From assembly GCA_001275005.1 (NCBI GenBank), contig JWZX01002085.1:1-23298 (forward strand): 23,298 nucleotides of DNA, in the 5' to 3' direction. The DNA is from Chrysochromulina tobinii. Its lineage: Eukaryota; Haptophyta; Prymnesiales; Chrysochromulinaceae. The translations under genes were made by a program, and so were the position numbers. Of the stretch, positions 7,301 to 16,234 are shown piece by piece (the first letter of the stretch is position 1; each line of letters starts with the position of its first letter). The notes below the pieces were generated by a model, which worked only from the letters and a program-made list of their open reading frames with translations, did not search any database and was not told the DNA's origin.

Positions 7301-9331
7301 GAGCAGCTCATTCTTGTGGAGCGGCGCGCGGCGCAGGCCGAGGTGAGGGAGCATGAGCTCGCGTCGGAGCTCGAGGCGCTCGGAGATCTGCGCGAGATTG
7401 CGGAGCGGCGGGCGGCGCATGCCGAGGTGAGGGAGCGTGAGCTCGCGTCGGAGCTCGAGGCGCTCGGAGATCTCCGCGAGATTGCGGAGCGGCGCGCGGC
7501 GCATGCCGAGGTGAGGGAGCGTGAGCTCGCGTCGGAGCTCGAGGCGCTCGGAGATCTGCGCGAGATGCGCCGGCTCGCCTCGCAGATCGAGGCGGCGGAG
7601 GAGATCTCCTCGATGGAGATCCTGCGACAGGAGACGAACGCGCAGCTCGACCTTCTGCGATGCCAACTTGACGAGGCGGAGCAACGACGCGCCGAGGCGG
7701 AGCGCCGTGCTGAGCAGAGCGCCACCCAAGCGGCCGAGGCGGAGCGCCGTGCTGAGCAGAGCTCGACCCAAGCGGCGGCCGACGCGCGCGCTCTGGCTCG
7801 TGAGCGCGCGCGCGCTGAGGTGGCGATCGAGGAGATGGAGCGCTCGGTACAGCGTCGGGACTCGATCGAGCAGCAGCGCCTTGCTGAGCAGCAGCGCCGT
7901 GCTGAGCAGCAGCGGCAGGCGCAGGAGGCTGCCGAGGCGCGTCGCGAAGAGGAACGGGCCCAATTACAGGCGCAATTAGAGGCTGCCGAGGCGCGTCGGG
8001 ACGAGGAACGGGCCCAATTACGGGCGCAATTAGAGGCTGCCGAGGCGCGTCGGGACGAGGAAAGGATCGAAACGGCCGCGGAGCACCGGGCGCAATTACA
8101 GGCGCAATTACAGGCCCAATCACAGGCCCATCAGGCCGAATTACAGGCGCAATTAGAGGCCCAATTACAGGCTCATCAGGCCGAATTACAGGCGCAACTA
8201 GAGGCCCAATTACAGGCTCATCAGGCCCAATTACAGGCCCAACGCGACCAATTACAGGCTCATCAAGCCCAGTCCACCCGAGTCCAGGCCCAATCCCAGG
8301 CCCAACTAGAGGCTCTGCAGGAGGCTGCGGCCGCGCGACTGCAGGCGCAGCAGGACGCGACGGAGGCGCTCACACAGGCGCACCACAAGCTTGCCATGGG
8401 CCTGCGCACAGACAAGGCAGCCGTGGAGGCCGCCTACGCCGCCGCCGAGGCGGCGTGGGAAGACGAGCGGCGCGAGCTGACCGCACAGTGTGAGCACGCG
8501 GACGCGCGCGCGTTTCAGAGCGAGGGCCTGTGCCACGAGCTTGGTGAGCAGCTTGAGGCCGCCACGCGCGCCAACGCCGAGGCGCTCGCGGAGATGTGTG
8601 CGCTGCGGGCGGTCATGAAGGGCGCCTCCCGCGCCGACGCGCAGGCGGAGGCCGAGGCGCTTGCCGAGGCACTCGCGGAGGAAGCTGAAGCCAACGCTGC
8701 CGCCAGAGAGCTGTTGCCGCCCAGGACAGCGCCTATGTCGCCAGTGACGCATCATTCGCCCTCCCCCGGGCACACACCCCACAGGCCTCTCCTGTCACCT
8801 CGCGCACCGGCGGAGCCGCCGCTGGACGGTGTCTTCCAAGGGCTCGAGCGGGCGCCCATCTCGGCGCCCAAGCCAGTTGGCCGCTCGACAGGGGGTGGCG
8901 GCGGCGGCTATAGCGGCGGTGGCCCATCGGGGCGGAGCAGCAGCTCGTCCTCCACCGTCTCGCCAGGAAAGCGTCGACGAAACTCTGGTGAACGTGATCC
9001 GGGGCCGCTCGCCTCGATGGATCCTGTGGGGGAGCGGGCGCCGTTTTCGTGGACACCGACGATGACCTCGGCGCGCGCAGGCTCTGACGTTTGGCCCAGG
9101 GTCAACACGAGCAACGCGGCAGCGCGCCGGGGAGCGGGCGCGCTGGGCAGCCAGGCTGATAAGTACGACCACCTTCGACGCTTCACACCCGCGTTCGCAC
9201 CCGCACAGGGAGGGTACGCACGTAGCACCAAGCAGCAGGCGCCGCCGCCGCGACCGCCTCCGCCCGGCGCCGCCGCCTCCGAACCGCCGCTTGCGAGCGC
9301 AAAGGTGGTTACGGTCGATTTGTTCACGTAG
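4306..9331 (+). CDS. Giant coiled-coil protein, spliced: join(4306..6107, 6256..9331)
   Basis: The frame before 6107 and the frame after 6256 are two exons of one gene. Removing 6108-6255 joins them in phase and gives 1,625 residues, with coiled coil continuing across the junction (LEYAVVRRANEELSAAQ). The first ATG is 4306; the longer frame begins at a GTG. The product is almost entirely Ala/Glu/Gln/Arg heptad-type helix, apart from a Gly/Pro/His-rich tandem-repeat section (5398-5649) and a disordered Ser/Pro/Gly-rich C-terminal tail from about 8700. Internal tandem repeats have units of 36, 63, 84, 84 and 45 bp, all in phase. Such proteins serve as filament, centrosomal, flagellar-root or tethering scaffolds, but no family-specific motif was recognised. 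If the two 36-bp insertions at 6458 and 6521 are also spliced, the protein loses 24 residues. Confidence 0.75.
5170..5277 (+). repeat. Three 36-bp tandem units in coding sequence
   Basis: Three consecutive 36-bp units (5170-5205, 5206-5241, 5242-5277) each encode TAAVAAAMASGP. They are almost identical at the DNA level, which points to recent duplication or slippage. Confidence 0.9.
5398..5649 (+). repeat. Four 63-bp tandem units in coding sequence
   Basis: Four units start at 5398, 5461, 5524 and 5587. Each encodes 21 residues containing LDPRRTPLGAQHGA and LDAQHGA. Units 1-2 and units 3-4 differ by a shared synonymous C/T in the first GAQH, so the array probably grew by duplicating pairs. 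The segment is not coiled coil; Pro, Gly and His break the helix here. Confidence 0.92.
6108..6255 (+). other. Repeat-filled intron (148 bp), introner-like
   Basis: The element begins with GTACGC and ends with TTCATCAG. The 8-mer GTACGCGG occurs at its first eight bases (6108-6115) and again immediately after it (6256-6263), like a target-site duplication. The interior is a tandem array of a 10-bp word, CCTCTGATGG and variants. Its length is not a multiple of three and it carries an in-frame TGA at 6127. Excision restores the reading frame and the coiled coil. The donor lacks the usual GTRAGT extension. Confidence 0.8.
6431..6583 (+). repeat. 63-bp tandem unit, 2.4 copies, containing two 36-bp intron-like segments
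   Basis: A 27-bp coding piece encoding VRRAQSDSR occurs three times (6431, 6494, 6557). Two identical 36-bp segments at 6458-6493 and 6521-6556 separate the copies. Each segment starts GTGCCT, ends TTCATCAG, and matches the 3' end of the 148-bp intron upstream except for one base. Both are in frame and stop-free, so they can be read as VPLMTSDCLLHQ or removed as very short introns. Confidence 0.75.
6683..6934 (+). repeat. Three 84-bp tandem units (28 residues, four heptads)
   Basis: Units at 6683, 6767 and 6851 encode ESSEARARDLAAQLHAHQ followed by a GAAAQLHAA-type end. An 84-bp unit equals exactly four heptads, so duplication keeps the coiled-coil register. Unit 3 has diverged at its end (QQD in place of QEG). 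Confidence 0.9.
7319..7570 (+). repeat. Three 84-bp tandem units (second heptad-matched array)
   Basis: Units at 7319, 7403 and 7487 encode ERRAAHAEVRERELASELEA followed by LGDLREIA. This array is unrelated in sequence to the one at 6683 but again has a unit of exactly four heptads. Unit 3 changes after DLRE. Confidence 0.88.
8090..8275 (+). repeat. Gln/Ala/Leu-rich repeats with a 45-bp period and TTA leucine codons
   Basis: Degenerate units encode QLQAQLEAQLQAHQA. Leucine is written mostly as TTA after CAA, a striking local departure from the GC-ending codons of the rest of the gene. Confidence 0.75.
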
Positions 9332-9643
9332 ACATCGTGCTACAAGTTCTGAAGACGTTGCGCGCTGTGGTTCGGCACGTGCGAGGGGGGGGGCGGGTTG
9401 CCCGACGAAATGAAAGTTTCATTAGATTCGAGGACCCCACACGACAGCATATCGCGTGTGACGGTCAACCGCCCCGTCCCTCTTCTTGGACCGTCCTCTC
9501 GGCTCATTGCGTCTCTCCCTGTGCATTTTACAAGCTTCATGACTGACAAGTGGGTCACAACGCATCACTACTCTTTTCGCCGCATGCTGGCCGGCTGTTG
9601 TTGCCTCATTCGTCCGTCGCGCGTAATGCCGGCCTCACGGGTC
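9332..9643 (+). other. Intergenic region and likely 5' leader of the phosphoesterase gene
   Basis: This 312-base gap is less GC-rich than its flanks. The phosphoesterase frame extends upstream through it, with an in-frame ATG at 9410 and several later ones. The encoded residues are not like the domain that follows. A short organelle-targeting extension (for example from MLAGCCCLIRP) cannot be excluded. Confidence 0.4.
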
Positions 9644-11260
9644 ATGATGAGCGACCGCGACGATAAGGACATCGTGGTCGACTATGTCACCGACCTCGAG
9701 GGCAACCTCGAGTACTTTGACCGTTGGGTCCCGCAGTCCAACGCGGTGCGCTACAAGCCGGGAACGACGGAGCTTGAGCTCACGAACGAACGCGCCTACT
9801 TCATCTACGGCGGCGACCTCATCGATCGCTTCGACGGGAGCCTGCGCCTCGCACGGCGCATCGTCGATCTCAAGAAGCAGTATCCGGACCGCGTGTTTTT
9901 TCTGGCGGGCAACCGCGACCTGAACAAGGTGCGATTCACTTCGGAGCTGAGCGACGACGACATGCGCCGGCCATACGCGAGCATTCCTGGCCCGCATTGG
10001 GACCCCAAAGCGCCCACGCTCGCGCAGTACCTCGAAAGACTCGCGGCCGAACGCGGCGTGGACGCGCAGTCGCTCGACACCAAGGCGGAGCGCCTGCGCT
10101 ACTATCTCACGCACACGCTCGGCTGCCCGGGCGGCTTCGAGCTACGCCGGCGCGAGCTCGGGCTCCTTGCCGCCGCATCCGCCAAGCCGGGCGCTCCAAT
10201 TGAGCCCATCACCGACGAGCAAGTGGTCGACTCTATGGTGGATGACATTCGGCCTCGCGCGCCGGCCGAGGCAAGGATGGGGGTGTTGCCGGCGCGCGAG
10301 TGCATGGGCGTGCTCCGTGAATACTTGCAGCTGGCTCAGCTGGTGGTCATCCTGGGCAACACAATGTGGGTGCACGGCGCCCTCGATGCGATCACCATCG
10401 GCATCGTTCCCGAGGACGGCACCAGGTTTTGTGCGCCGGCCGTGCCGCAGCCCTTTCGCACGGTTGAGGGTGGTGTCGCCGCGTGGGCAAACGAGATGAA
10501 CGCGCTCATGCAGCGCGGGCTGCTCGACCATGCGGCTCGACCGCACTGGGACGAGGAGCGAACGAGCCGCGGCGGCGAGCTCTTGCTTGCCCTCCAGAAC
10601 CGCTGCTCGCTCTCCGGCAGGTGCATCGTCGCCTTGGCCTACGCGGACGGCGGCTGCATCACATCGAAGGGCGCCGCGCCTCAGCGTGAGTACGTGAAGC
10701 AGCAGATGGCCGAGTCGGCAGTGCACGATTCGCTGTTGTACGAGGACTGGACCTCCGACCCGCGCGACGTGACCGTTGCCCAGTGGCTGCTCGCAGGGGG
10801 CATTCGGCGCGTGTGTGTCGGCCACAAGCCGTCCGGCGACTCACCCGCTATATGCTCGGCCTCGTACACGGGCGTCGAGATCATCAGCGCCGACACGACG
10901 TACGCGGACACGACGGTCATGTGTCGGGGCCAGTCACTCGCATGCGTCTCGATCCATGGCCCCTCCCTCGACGTCAACCACGCCCGCGTCTATGGCACGC
11001 TGGTTGACGGGCGGCGGCATGATGTGACGCTTCCGACGCTCGCACGCGCCAAGCCCGGGGCGCCGCCGCCGCGCCCCAAAGGAGGAGATCTGATTGTCGG
11101 GCGGGAGCTCGAAGACGGCTGGTGGGTCAAGGCTCGCTTTGTGCCCGAGGACGCGAGGCAGAGTGGCGCCGAGGACGGGCAGCTCTACTTGTGCTGCAGG
11201 GGCATCGGGCGAAAGGTCGAGTACCGTGACGACCCTTGCACCAATTTTCCCCTGGACTGA
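9644..11260 (+). CDS. Calcineurin-like metallophosphoesterase
   Basis: A 538-residue single-exon protein. Metal-site motifs appear in the normal order: TDLEGN (residues 16-21, in place of D-x-H), GGDLIDR (56-62), GNRDLNK (89-95, in place of GNHD), VHGALDA (His 244) and GHKPSGDSP (393 onward, in place of GHTH). Family members hydrolyse phosphomonoesters or phosphodiesters with two metal ions; the substrate here is unknown. The long inserts between motifs (HWDPKAPTL, HTLGCPGGFELRRREL, RTSRGGELLLALQNR) match my memory of a large-insert subfamily in algae and oomycetes. The start was placed at the MMSDRDDKD pair next to the domain; in-frame ATGs at 9410 and later would lengthen the N-terminus. 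No transmembrane segment is seen. Confidence 0.85.
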   Translation: MMSDRDDKDIVVDYVTDLEGNLEYFDRWVPQSNAVRYKPGTTELELTNERAYFIYGGDLIDRFDGSLRLARRIVDLKKQYPDRVFFLAGNRDLNKVRFTSELSDDDMRRPYASIPGPHWDPKAPTLAQYLERLAAERGVDAQSLDTKAERLRYYLTHTLGCPGGFELRRRELGLLAAASAKPGAPIEPITDEQVVDSMVDDIRPRAPAEARMGVLPARECMGVLREYLQLAQLVVILGNTMWVHGALDAITIGIVPEDGTRFCAPAVPQPFRTVEGGVAAWANEMNALMQRGLLDHAARPHWDEERTSRGGELLLALQNRCSLSGRCIVALAYADGGCITSKGAAPQREYVKQQMAESAVHDSLLYEDWTSDPRDVTVAQWLLAGGIRRVCVGHKPSGDSPAICSASYTGVEIISADTTYADTTVMCRGQSLACVSIHGPSLDVNHARVYGTLVDGRRHDVTLPTLARAKPGAPPPRPKGGDLIVGRELEDGWWVKARFVPEDARQSGAEDGQLYLCCRGIGRKVEYRDDPCTNFPLD

Positions 11261-11765
11261 TTACGACCCGACGACCCTTTCAGAGCGGCAGAGCGTGAGT
11301 ACGCTCCATCGTGCCCGCCGAAGCCCCTCGCGTGGGCCGAGGCTCGCTTCCCCGGAAGCGTAGCTCGTTGCCTACGTTGGCCGCGCCCCCACTGTCGGTC
11401 CATGAGTCTCACATGTCGTCTGCAACCCGAATCCACAACTTTCTCAATTTGACAACTGGATAGGGAAGTTAGATTACGTGTGTTGACTTATTGTCCTTGT
11501 GAGTTGCGCGGTTCCGGTTGGGCTTGGGGTTGGCTGCATCTCGGGAAGCAACTCGACCAACTTGGATGCCGAGTTTATCGTAAATCAGCTACAAGCCACA
11601 CCCCGAGGCGGTTCCTTCGCGCAGCGCCGGGGATCGCGTTCGCGATTGGACGCGCCTCGCCGGGTCGACGAGGTTGTTACAAGCAAGCAAGCAAGCTAGT
11701 TTGCTTGCTTGCTTGTTGTTACAGATTACTACTTTTTCTTCTCTACTTTTGCAGACACCGTTTGC
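11261..11765 (+). other. Intergenic region and 5' leader, with a candidate 5'-UTR intron and a hairpin
   Basis: This 505-base gap contains a perfect GTGAGT at 11499-11504 and a long pyrimidine tract ending in TTTTGCAG at 11754. Together they define a plausible 256-bp 5'-UTR intron just ahead of the first ATG at 11766. Inside it lies an inverted repeat (11679-11716). No coding sequence is seen in the first half. Confidence 0.45.
11679..11716. repeat. Perfect inverted repeat, 16-bp arms and 6-base loop
   Basis: The left arm (11679-11694) is built from CAAG units and pairs exactly with the right arm (11701-11716), built from CTTG units. The loop is GCTAGT. It lies within the candidate 5'-UTR intron of the sulfotransferase gene. 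It could be an RNA hairpin or only a slippage-made palindrome. Confidence 0.85.
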
Positions 11766-14656
11766 ATGCAGCAGAAAGAGACATCGCGTTGCCTTTTCGA
11801 GCCATCTCCAATGCGGCCTCTCTGTTGGCGAACCAAGAATGTGGTCGGCGTCCTATTCTTCGGCTTGAGCTGGGTAACTTCGGAGCGCCATTCCGATCCG
11901 CAGCTCCTTGAACCGCAGCTCGAGAGGCTCGGTCAGCCGTCGGTGCCTCTGACAACGTCGGACGCGGCCATAGCGAATAGAAGGGATCCTGCAGCACATC
12001 CGCTACGGGATCTGATCTCCAGGGAGGCGCTCCGTAATGTCGAGGCGCTCAGTAATGTTGGCACGAGGGCTGCGGCGGAGATGGCGGCGGCCGAGAGTGC
12101 GGTGGCAGCGGCCGAGAAGGCGGCGATGGAGAAGGCCAAGGCGGCGGCCAAGAAGGCGGTGGCGGAGTACAAGGCGTCGGCGGAAAAGGAGACAGCCGAG
12201 AGTGGAACGGCGGAGAAAGCGAAGGTGACGCCCGAAGAGGCGATGCCCGACAAAGCGGCCGCAGTCTTGTCGCCACCGTTGTGGAAGCTCATGGGCTGGG
12301 GCATAAAGGCGAAGGCCGAGAAGGCGGCAGCCGAGAAGGCGGCAGCCGAGAAGGCAGCGGCCGGAGACGCGGCGGCTGGCGATTCGGCGGCTGAGAAGCC
12401 GGCTGCGGAGACTGCGGAGGCTGGGAAGGTGGAGGCTGAGAAGGCGGCGGCCGAGAAGGCGGCGGCCGAGAAGTCGGCGGCCGAGAAGGCGGCGGCCGAG
12501 AAGGCGGCGGCCGAGAAGGCGGCGCGAGAGAAGGCGGCGCCCTGGCCCGAGAAGCTTCGCTCGCCAGCTTTCTCGCCAACGGCCCGATGGACGAACCGTG
12601 TGACGAATCCCAAGCGTGAGGAGCCGCTGGAAGATCCGGTGGGCGGGGCGTTGCAGCCATGGTCGCAGCAGCAGCTCCCGCGCTTCACGCCGATGCCCTC
12701 GCCGCATCCCCTCGACGAAACGCTGGAGCAGCTCCCTGCCCAGCACCCCGAGGCCGAGCAGCTCCCTGCCCAGCACCCCGAGGCCGAGCAGCTCCCTGTC
12801 GTGGCGCCCCCGACGCTGCCGCCGTGGTACATGCGATTCGCGCCGTCGCCGCCGCCGCGCCCCACGCCGCCGCCGCCGCCTCCCAGGATCAAGTGCCAGG
12901 CCCCAGGTCGATACGTCTTCTTCCACGCGTACAACGCGCGGGGGGTGGGCGGGCTCGCGGTGGACAGATTCCTCTCGTGCGCCGCGAACGAATCTCATGC
13001 CGGCCTCGAGCAGCGGGATGGACCTCTTCGGGTGTACCGCGGGCCTGTGGAATGCAGGGGGATCCCCACAGTCCTGACGACGCACGAGCAGCCTGCGATG
13101 CTCGACGTGCGCAGCGCTGCGCGGGACGGGATCGACGAAACCTTCAGCTGGGCCTTCGCGAGGAACATGACGGTCCTGCGCCATCCCGTCTCGCGCGTGT
13201 GGGCCCTGTACGCCCACGGGCGCCGGCAGGGCTACCTGCCCTTCCTCATGAAGAACCTGAGCTGGTTCCTCGAGCGACCGCTGCTCAACATCAACCAGTT
13301 CTTCGGCATCGACTATGCCGTTGGTCCCGACGAGCAGCCTTGGGACGACGACCCGACGCCCCCGGGCAAGAACAGCGCCTTCGTGCTTCATCAGAGCGAG
13401 CTGTTCAATCGGATGACGCGCAGCTTCGGCGAGCCGCTGCACGAGTATGGCAAAGGCGAGGCCGTCGAGTGGATGAATCGGACCTGCGGCGGAATCTCCT
13501 TTGGGAACCCGAGCTGCGCCGAGAACGGCATGCAGTCGCCGTACGGCGAGCCAATCGAATGGACGCCGGAGAACATCGAGGCGGTTGAGTCCGAATGGTA
13601 TGCGCGCGCAGTCGAGCGGCTGGGCACGATGAGCCACATAGGCTTCACGGAAGGGGTGCCCGAGGACGAGCTCGACGTGACGCAGGATCTCATCGCCTCC
13701 GCCTGGCCGAAGCTCATTCGTAAGGGCACGGCCTGTAGGCTAGGTATCGAGGATCCAGTCGACTTTGCGGCGGTGGGGCTCGCTCCGAAGCCGGATCCGT
13801 ACACGCGCAGCCTCATCGAGAAGGCCAACCGCCTCGATGTCGCGCTGTATGTAGAGGCCATGCGGATGACGAGCGGGCTTGATGGTGGCCTCGTGAGTCC
13901 GGCTCCGTCACCGCCGCCAGCGCCACCAGCGCCGCCTGCGCCGCCTGCGCCATTACTCTCACCGCCCCCACCGCCGTCGCCGCCCTCACCGCCCCCACCG
14001 TCACCGCCCCCACCACCCTCACCCCCGCCCTCACCACCGCCGCCACCGCCGCCGCCCTCACCGCCGCCGCCGCCCTCACCGCCGCCACCGCCCTCGCCGC
14101 CGCAAAGGTGGAGAGCTCAGCCTTCACCTCCGCCGTCTCCACCTCCACCCTCTCCGCCTCCGCCCTCTCCGCCTCCACCCTCCCCGCCCTCATCGCCTCC
14201 GCCCTCTCCGCCTCCGGCCGCTCAACCCCCCGGCTGCCAGTCTTGGTGCGCGCTGAGCTCAGATCGGTATGTCAAGTGCGCCTTTGCACAGTGCAAACAT
14301 TGCGCAGAATGCGCGCCACCATCGTCAGCCGCTCTGCCCCCCCCGCCGCCACCCCCTTCGCCGCCGCCATGGTACATGCGATTCGCGCCGTCGCCACCGC
14401 CGATCCTATTCGTGCCGTCGCCGCCGCCGATCCTCTCGCTGCTTTCGCTCCCTCCGCCGCAGCCTTCTCCACCACCATTGCCGCCCCCCACGCCGCCTCT
14501 CCCGCCGCGGCTTTTCACGCCGTCGCCGCCCCCCACGCCGCCTCCCTCGCCTCCTCCACCACCATCGCCGCCTCCCACGCCGCCACCAACGCCCGGACCG
14601 GTGCAAGCAGACCCACCAAGAGCGGTGCCAGCGAAACGGCCTCCTCCTCCTCCTCC

Positions 14657-14688
<32 letters not shown>

Positions 14689-15773
14689 CTTCTCCTCCTC
14701 CATCGCCTCCAGCCGCAGCTGCACCTACAAGCGCCCAGATCGAGAACGAGATCCCGACGGGGCGCGCGCAGGTGCTCGTCACCGTCACGGACCACGGAAG
14801 CGGCACGACGAACTTCGGCAAGGCGCTCAATACGCATCCGTGCATGTTCGACCTTGGAGAGCCCTTTTCCAACCCGAGCGGGCTATGGTCGAAGACCGAG
14901 GTCGAGGGGTGCCCGTTCCCTGAGGCGATCTTCGACGCCGAGTCGGGCACGCTCACGAAGAGTGACAACCTGAAGCTCGCGCAGGAGATCCACATGCTCC
15001 GGCACAAGCCACTCAGCATACGGGGGCCGGGCGCCTCACCCTCTGGGCCGCTCACCTGGGGCCAGATCTTCGCCGACCTCAGTGAGCCTCCCTCTCTGTA
15101 CGACGGCCTGGAGTACGACCTCGGCGAGTACTTCATCCGGATCCGCGACCACGTGTGCGCGAGCGTACCGGAAGACATCTGCCCCCCCGCTAACTGCACG
15201 ATCACGCTCAAGATGTTCCCCCAGTGGCTCAATGGGTTGACGGGCGCGCAGAACTTTGCGGACGACCCTGTACCCAAGTGCACGGCCGCGCGGAACGAGA
15301 AGGCCATGCTGGCGTGGAAAATAGAGCTTGAGTCGATGAGGCTGAACCCCAAGATTGCGACGTTCACACTCCTCCGAGACGAGAAGAGTAGGCAGTTCTC
15401 CATCTTCAGACGCTTCAGTGCACCAGACACCGAGTTTGACTGCGGCTTCGCGCGCGACGTGCCTGAATTCGCAAGCGTGTCGCACGACTACACCGACAGG
15501 TGGATGGAGATTGAGGACTGCTGGACAGGTACCGAGGGTGCCGCCAAGTGCCTCCGCGACGCTCTGCAGCTCGTCGGCCTGTCCGACGAGCCGATGGGAG
15601 ATTTAGGCACGAAGGTCATGGCAGCCCCGTCGAATCATTTGTACAACATTTCGACGAAGAGTTGCGTCACCGACCCCGAGGCCATCTTCAAGCGGATGGA
15701 AGCAGATGACCCAGATGGCGACGTGCAAATCGTACCGATGAGATCTGAGACAATACGACGTCTGAAACCATGA
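11766..15773 (+). CDS. Two-domain sulfotransferase-like protein with Ser/Pro-rich linker
   Basis: A 1,335-residue protein. The frame opens at a TTG; ATGs at 11766 and 11811 both precede a hydrophobic segment ([13 protein letters not shown], about 25-38), so it is a Golgi type II or secreted protein. Next comes an Ala/Lys/Glu-rich stalk (about 100-260) and a Pro-rich stretch. Domain 1 (about 380-700) has a P-loop-like [14 protein letters not shown] and a 3'-phosphate-binding-like [17 protein letters not shown], ending in [12 protein letters not shown] as in uronyl/heparan 2-O- and 6-O-sulfotransferases. A Ser-Pro-n linker follows, interrupted by a Cys-rich knot (about 822-851). Domain 2 (about 999-1335) has [20 protein letters not shown] and [18 protein letters not shown], again sulfotransferase-like but of another subfamily. 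Such enzymes transfer sulfate from PAPS to glycans. The Ser/Pro linker is typical of algal hydroxyproline-rich glycoproteins. Catalytic competence of each domain is unproven. Confidence 0.75.
12726..12798 (+). repeat. 30-bp tandem unit, about 2.4 copies
   Basis: Units at 12726 and 12756 both encode [10 protein letters not shown], and a partial third copy starts at 12786. They lie between the Ala/Lys/Glu stalk and sulfotransferase-like domain 1. Confidence 0.85.
13900..14735 (+). repeat. Ser/Pro-rich linker region with simple CCN/TCN repeats
   Basis: Long runs of proline codons with single serines (SPPPP type) join the two sulfotransferase-like domains. A Cys-rich island ([11 protein letters not shown] to [10 protein letters not shown], nucleotides 14228-14320) splits it. 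A run of CTCCTC repeats at about 14640-14700 also encodes proline. The repetitive DNA opens long frames in other phases and on the other strand. Confidence 0.85.
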
Positions 15774-16234
15774 TAGTGAGGCTGCTGCTGCTGTTAGTGA
15801 GGTGTTACCAACGACGGCGTGGACGCTTTATGTTTATCATGGACGGGGCGCATGGAAGAGCGGAAGACGTATTGTGACTAATGAGTACTACGAAGTGTAA
15901 TAAGACATTTATTGTAGTATACAGACACAAGCAGCCTGCATCCGAACGGGCGTGCTGCTATTGTCTAATGCGGTGAGAAAGTCAAAGTGCCAACAATCAT
16001 TGGTCCTTGTGAAGAAACAATCTGCAGATGGCTGCCCTCCGCTCTGCGCCGGCCGTCACCCCCCGCGTCTCGACTGCTCACGTGTACGAGGTCCATGCGC
16101 GGATCAGGGGAGCCCGCTGCAGAGCACAGAGGGGACAGGGGAACATCTGCCTTGCCTGCGAGACGAGCGCCGCGGCCCTGGCTGCACGGGGTAGTACTCT
16201 CCCTCGAGCGCAGCATCGGCGAGAAGTCAGGGCC
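15774..16234. other. Convergent 3' intergenic region
   Basis: These 461 bases lie between the stops of the sulfotransferase gene (plus) and NOC3 (minus). The part around 15895-15925 is AT-rich and contains AATAAA on the minus strand, which could serve polyadenylation. That site is about 325 bases past the NOC3 stop, so the assignment is weak. No gene is seen. Confidence 0.4.

Noticed and set aside
12003-13637. Long minus-strand frame opposite the sulfotransferase gene
   Set aside because: Its Arg/Leu-rich repeats come from the antisense of the Ala/Lys/Glu stalk, and the plus strand has recognisable domains.
14108-14923. Plus-strand frame with a poly-Ser run, and minus-strand Glu- and Gly-rich frames in the same region
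   Set aside because: All are other-phase readings of the simple CCN/TCN repeats in the Pro-rich linker.
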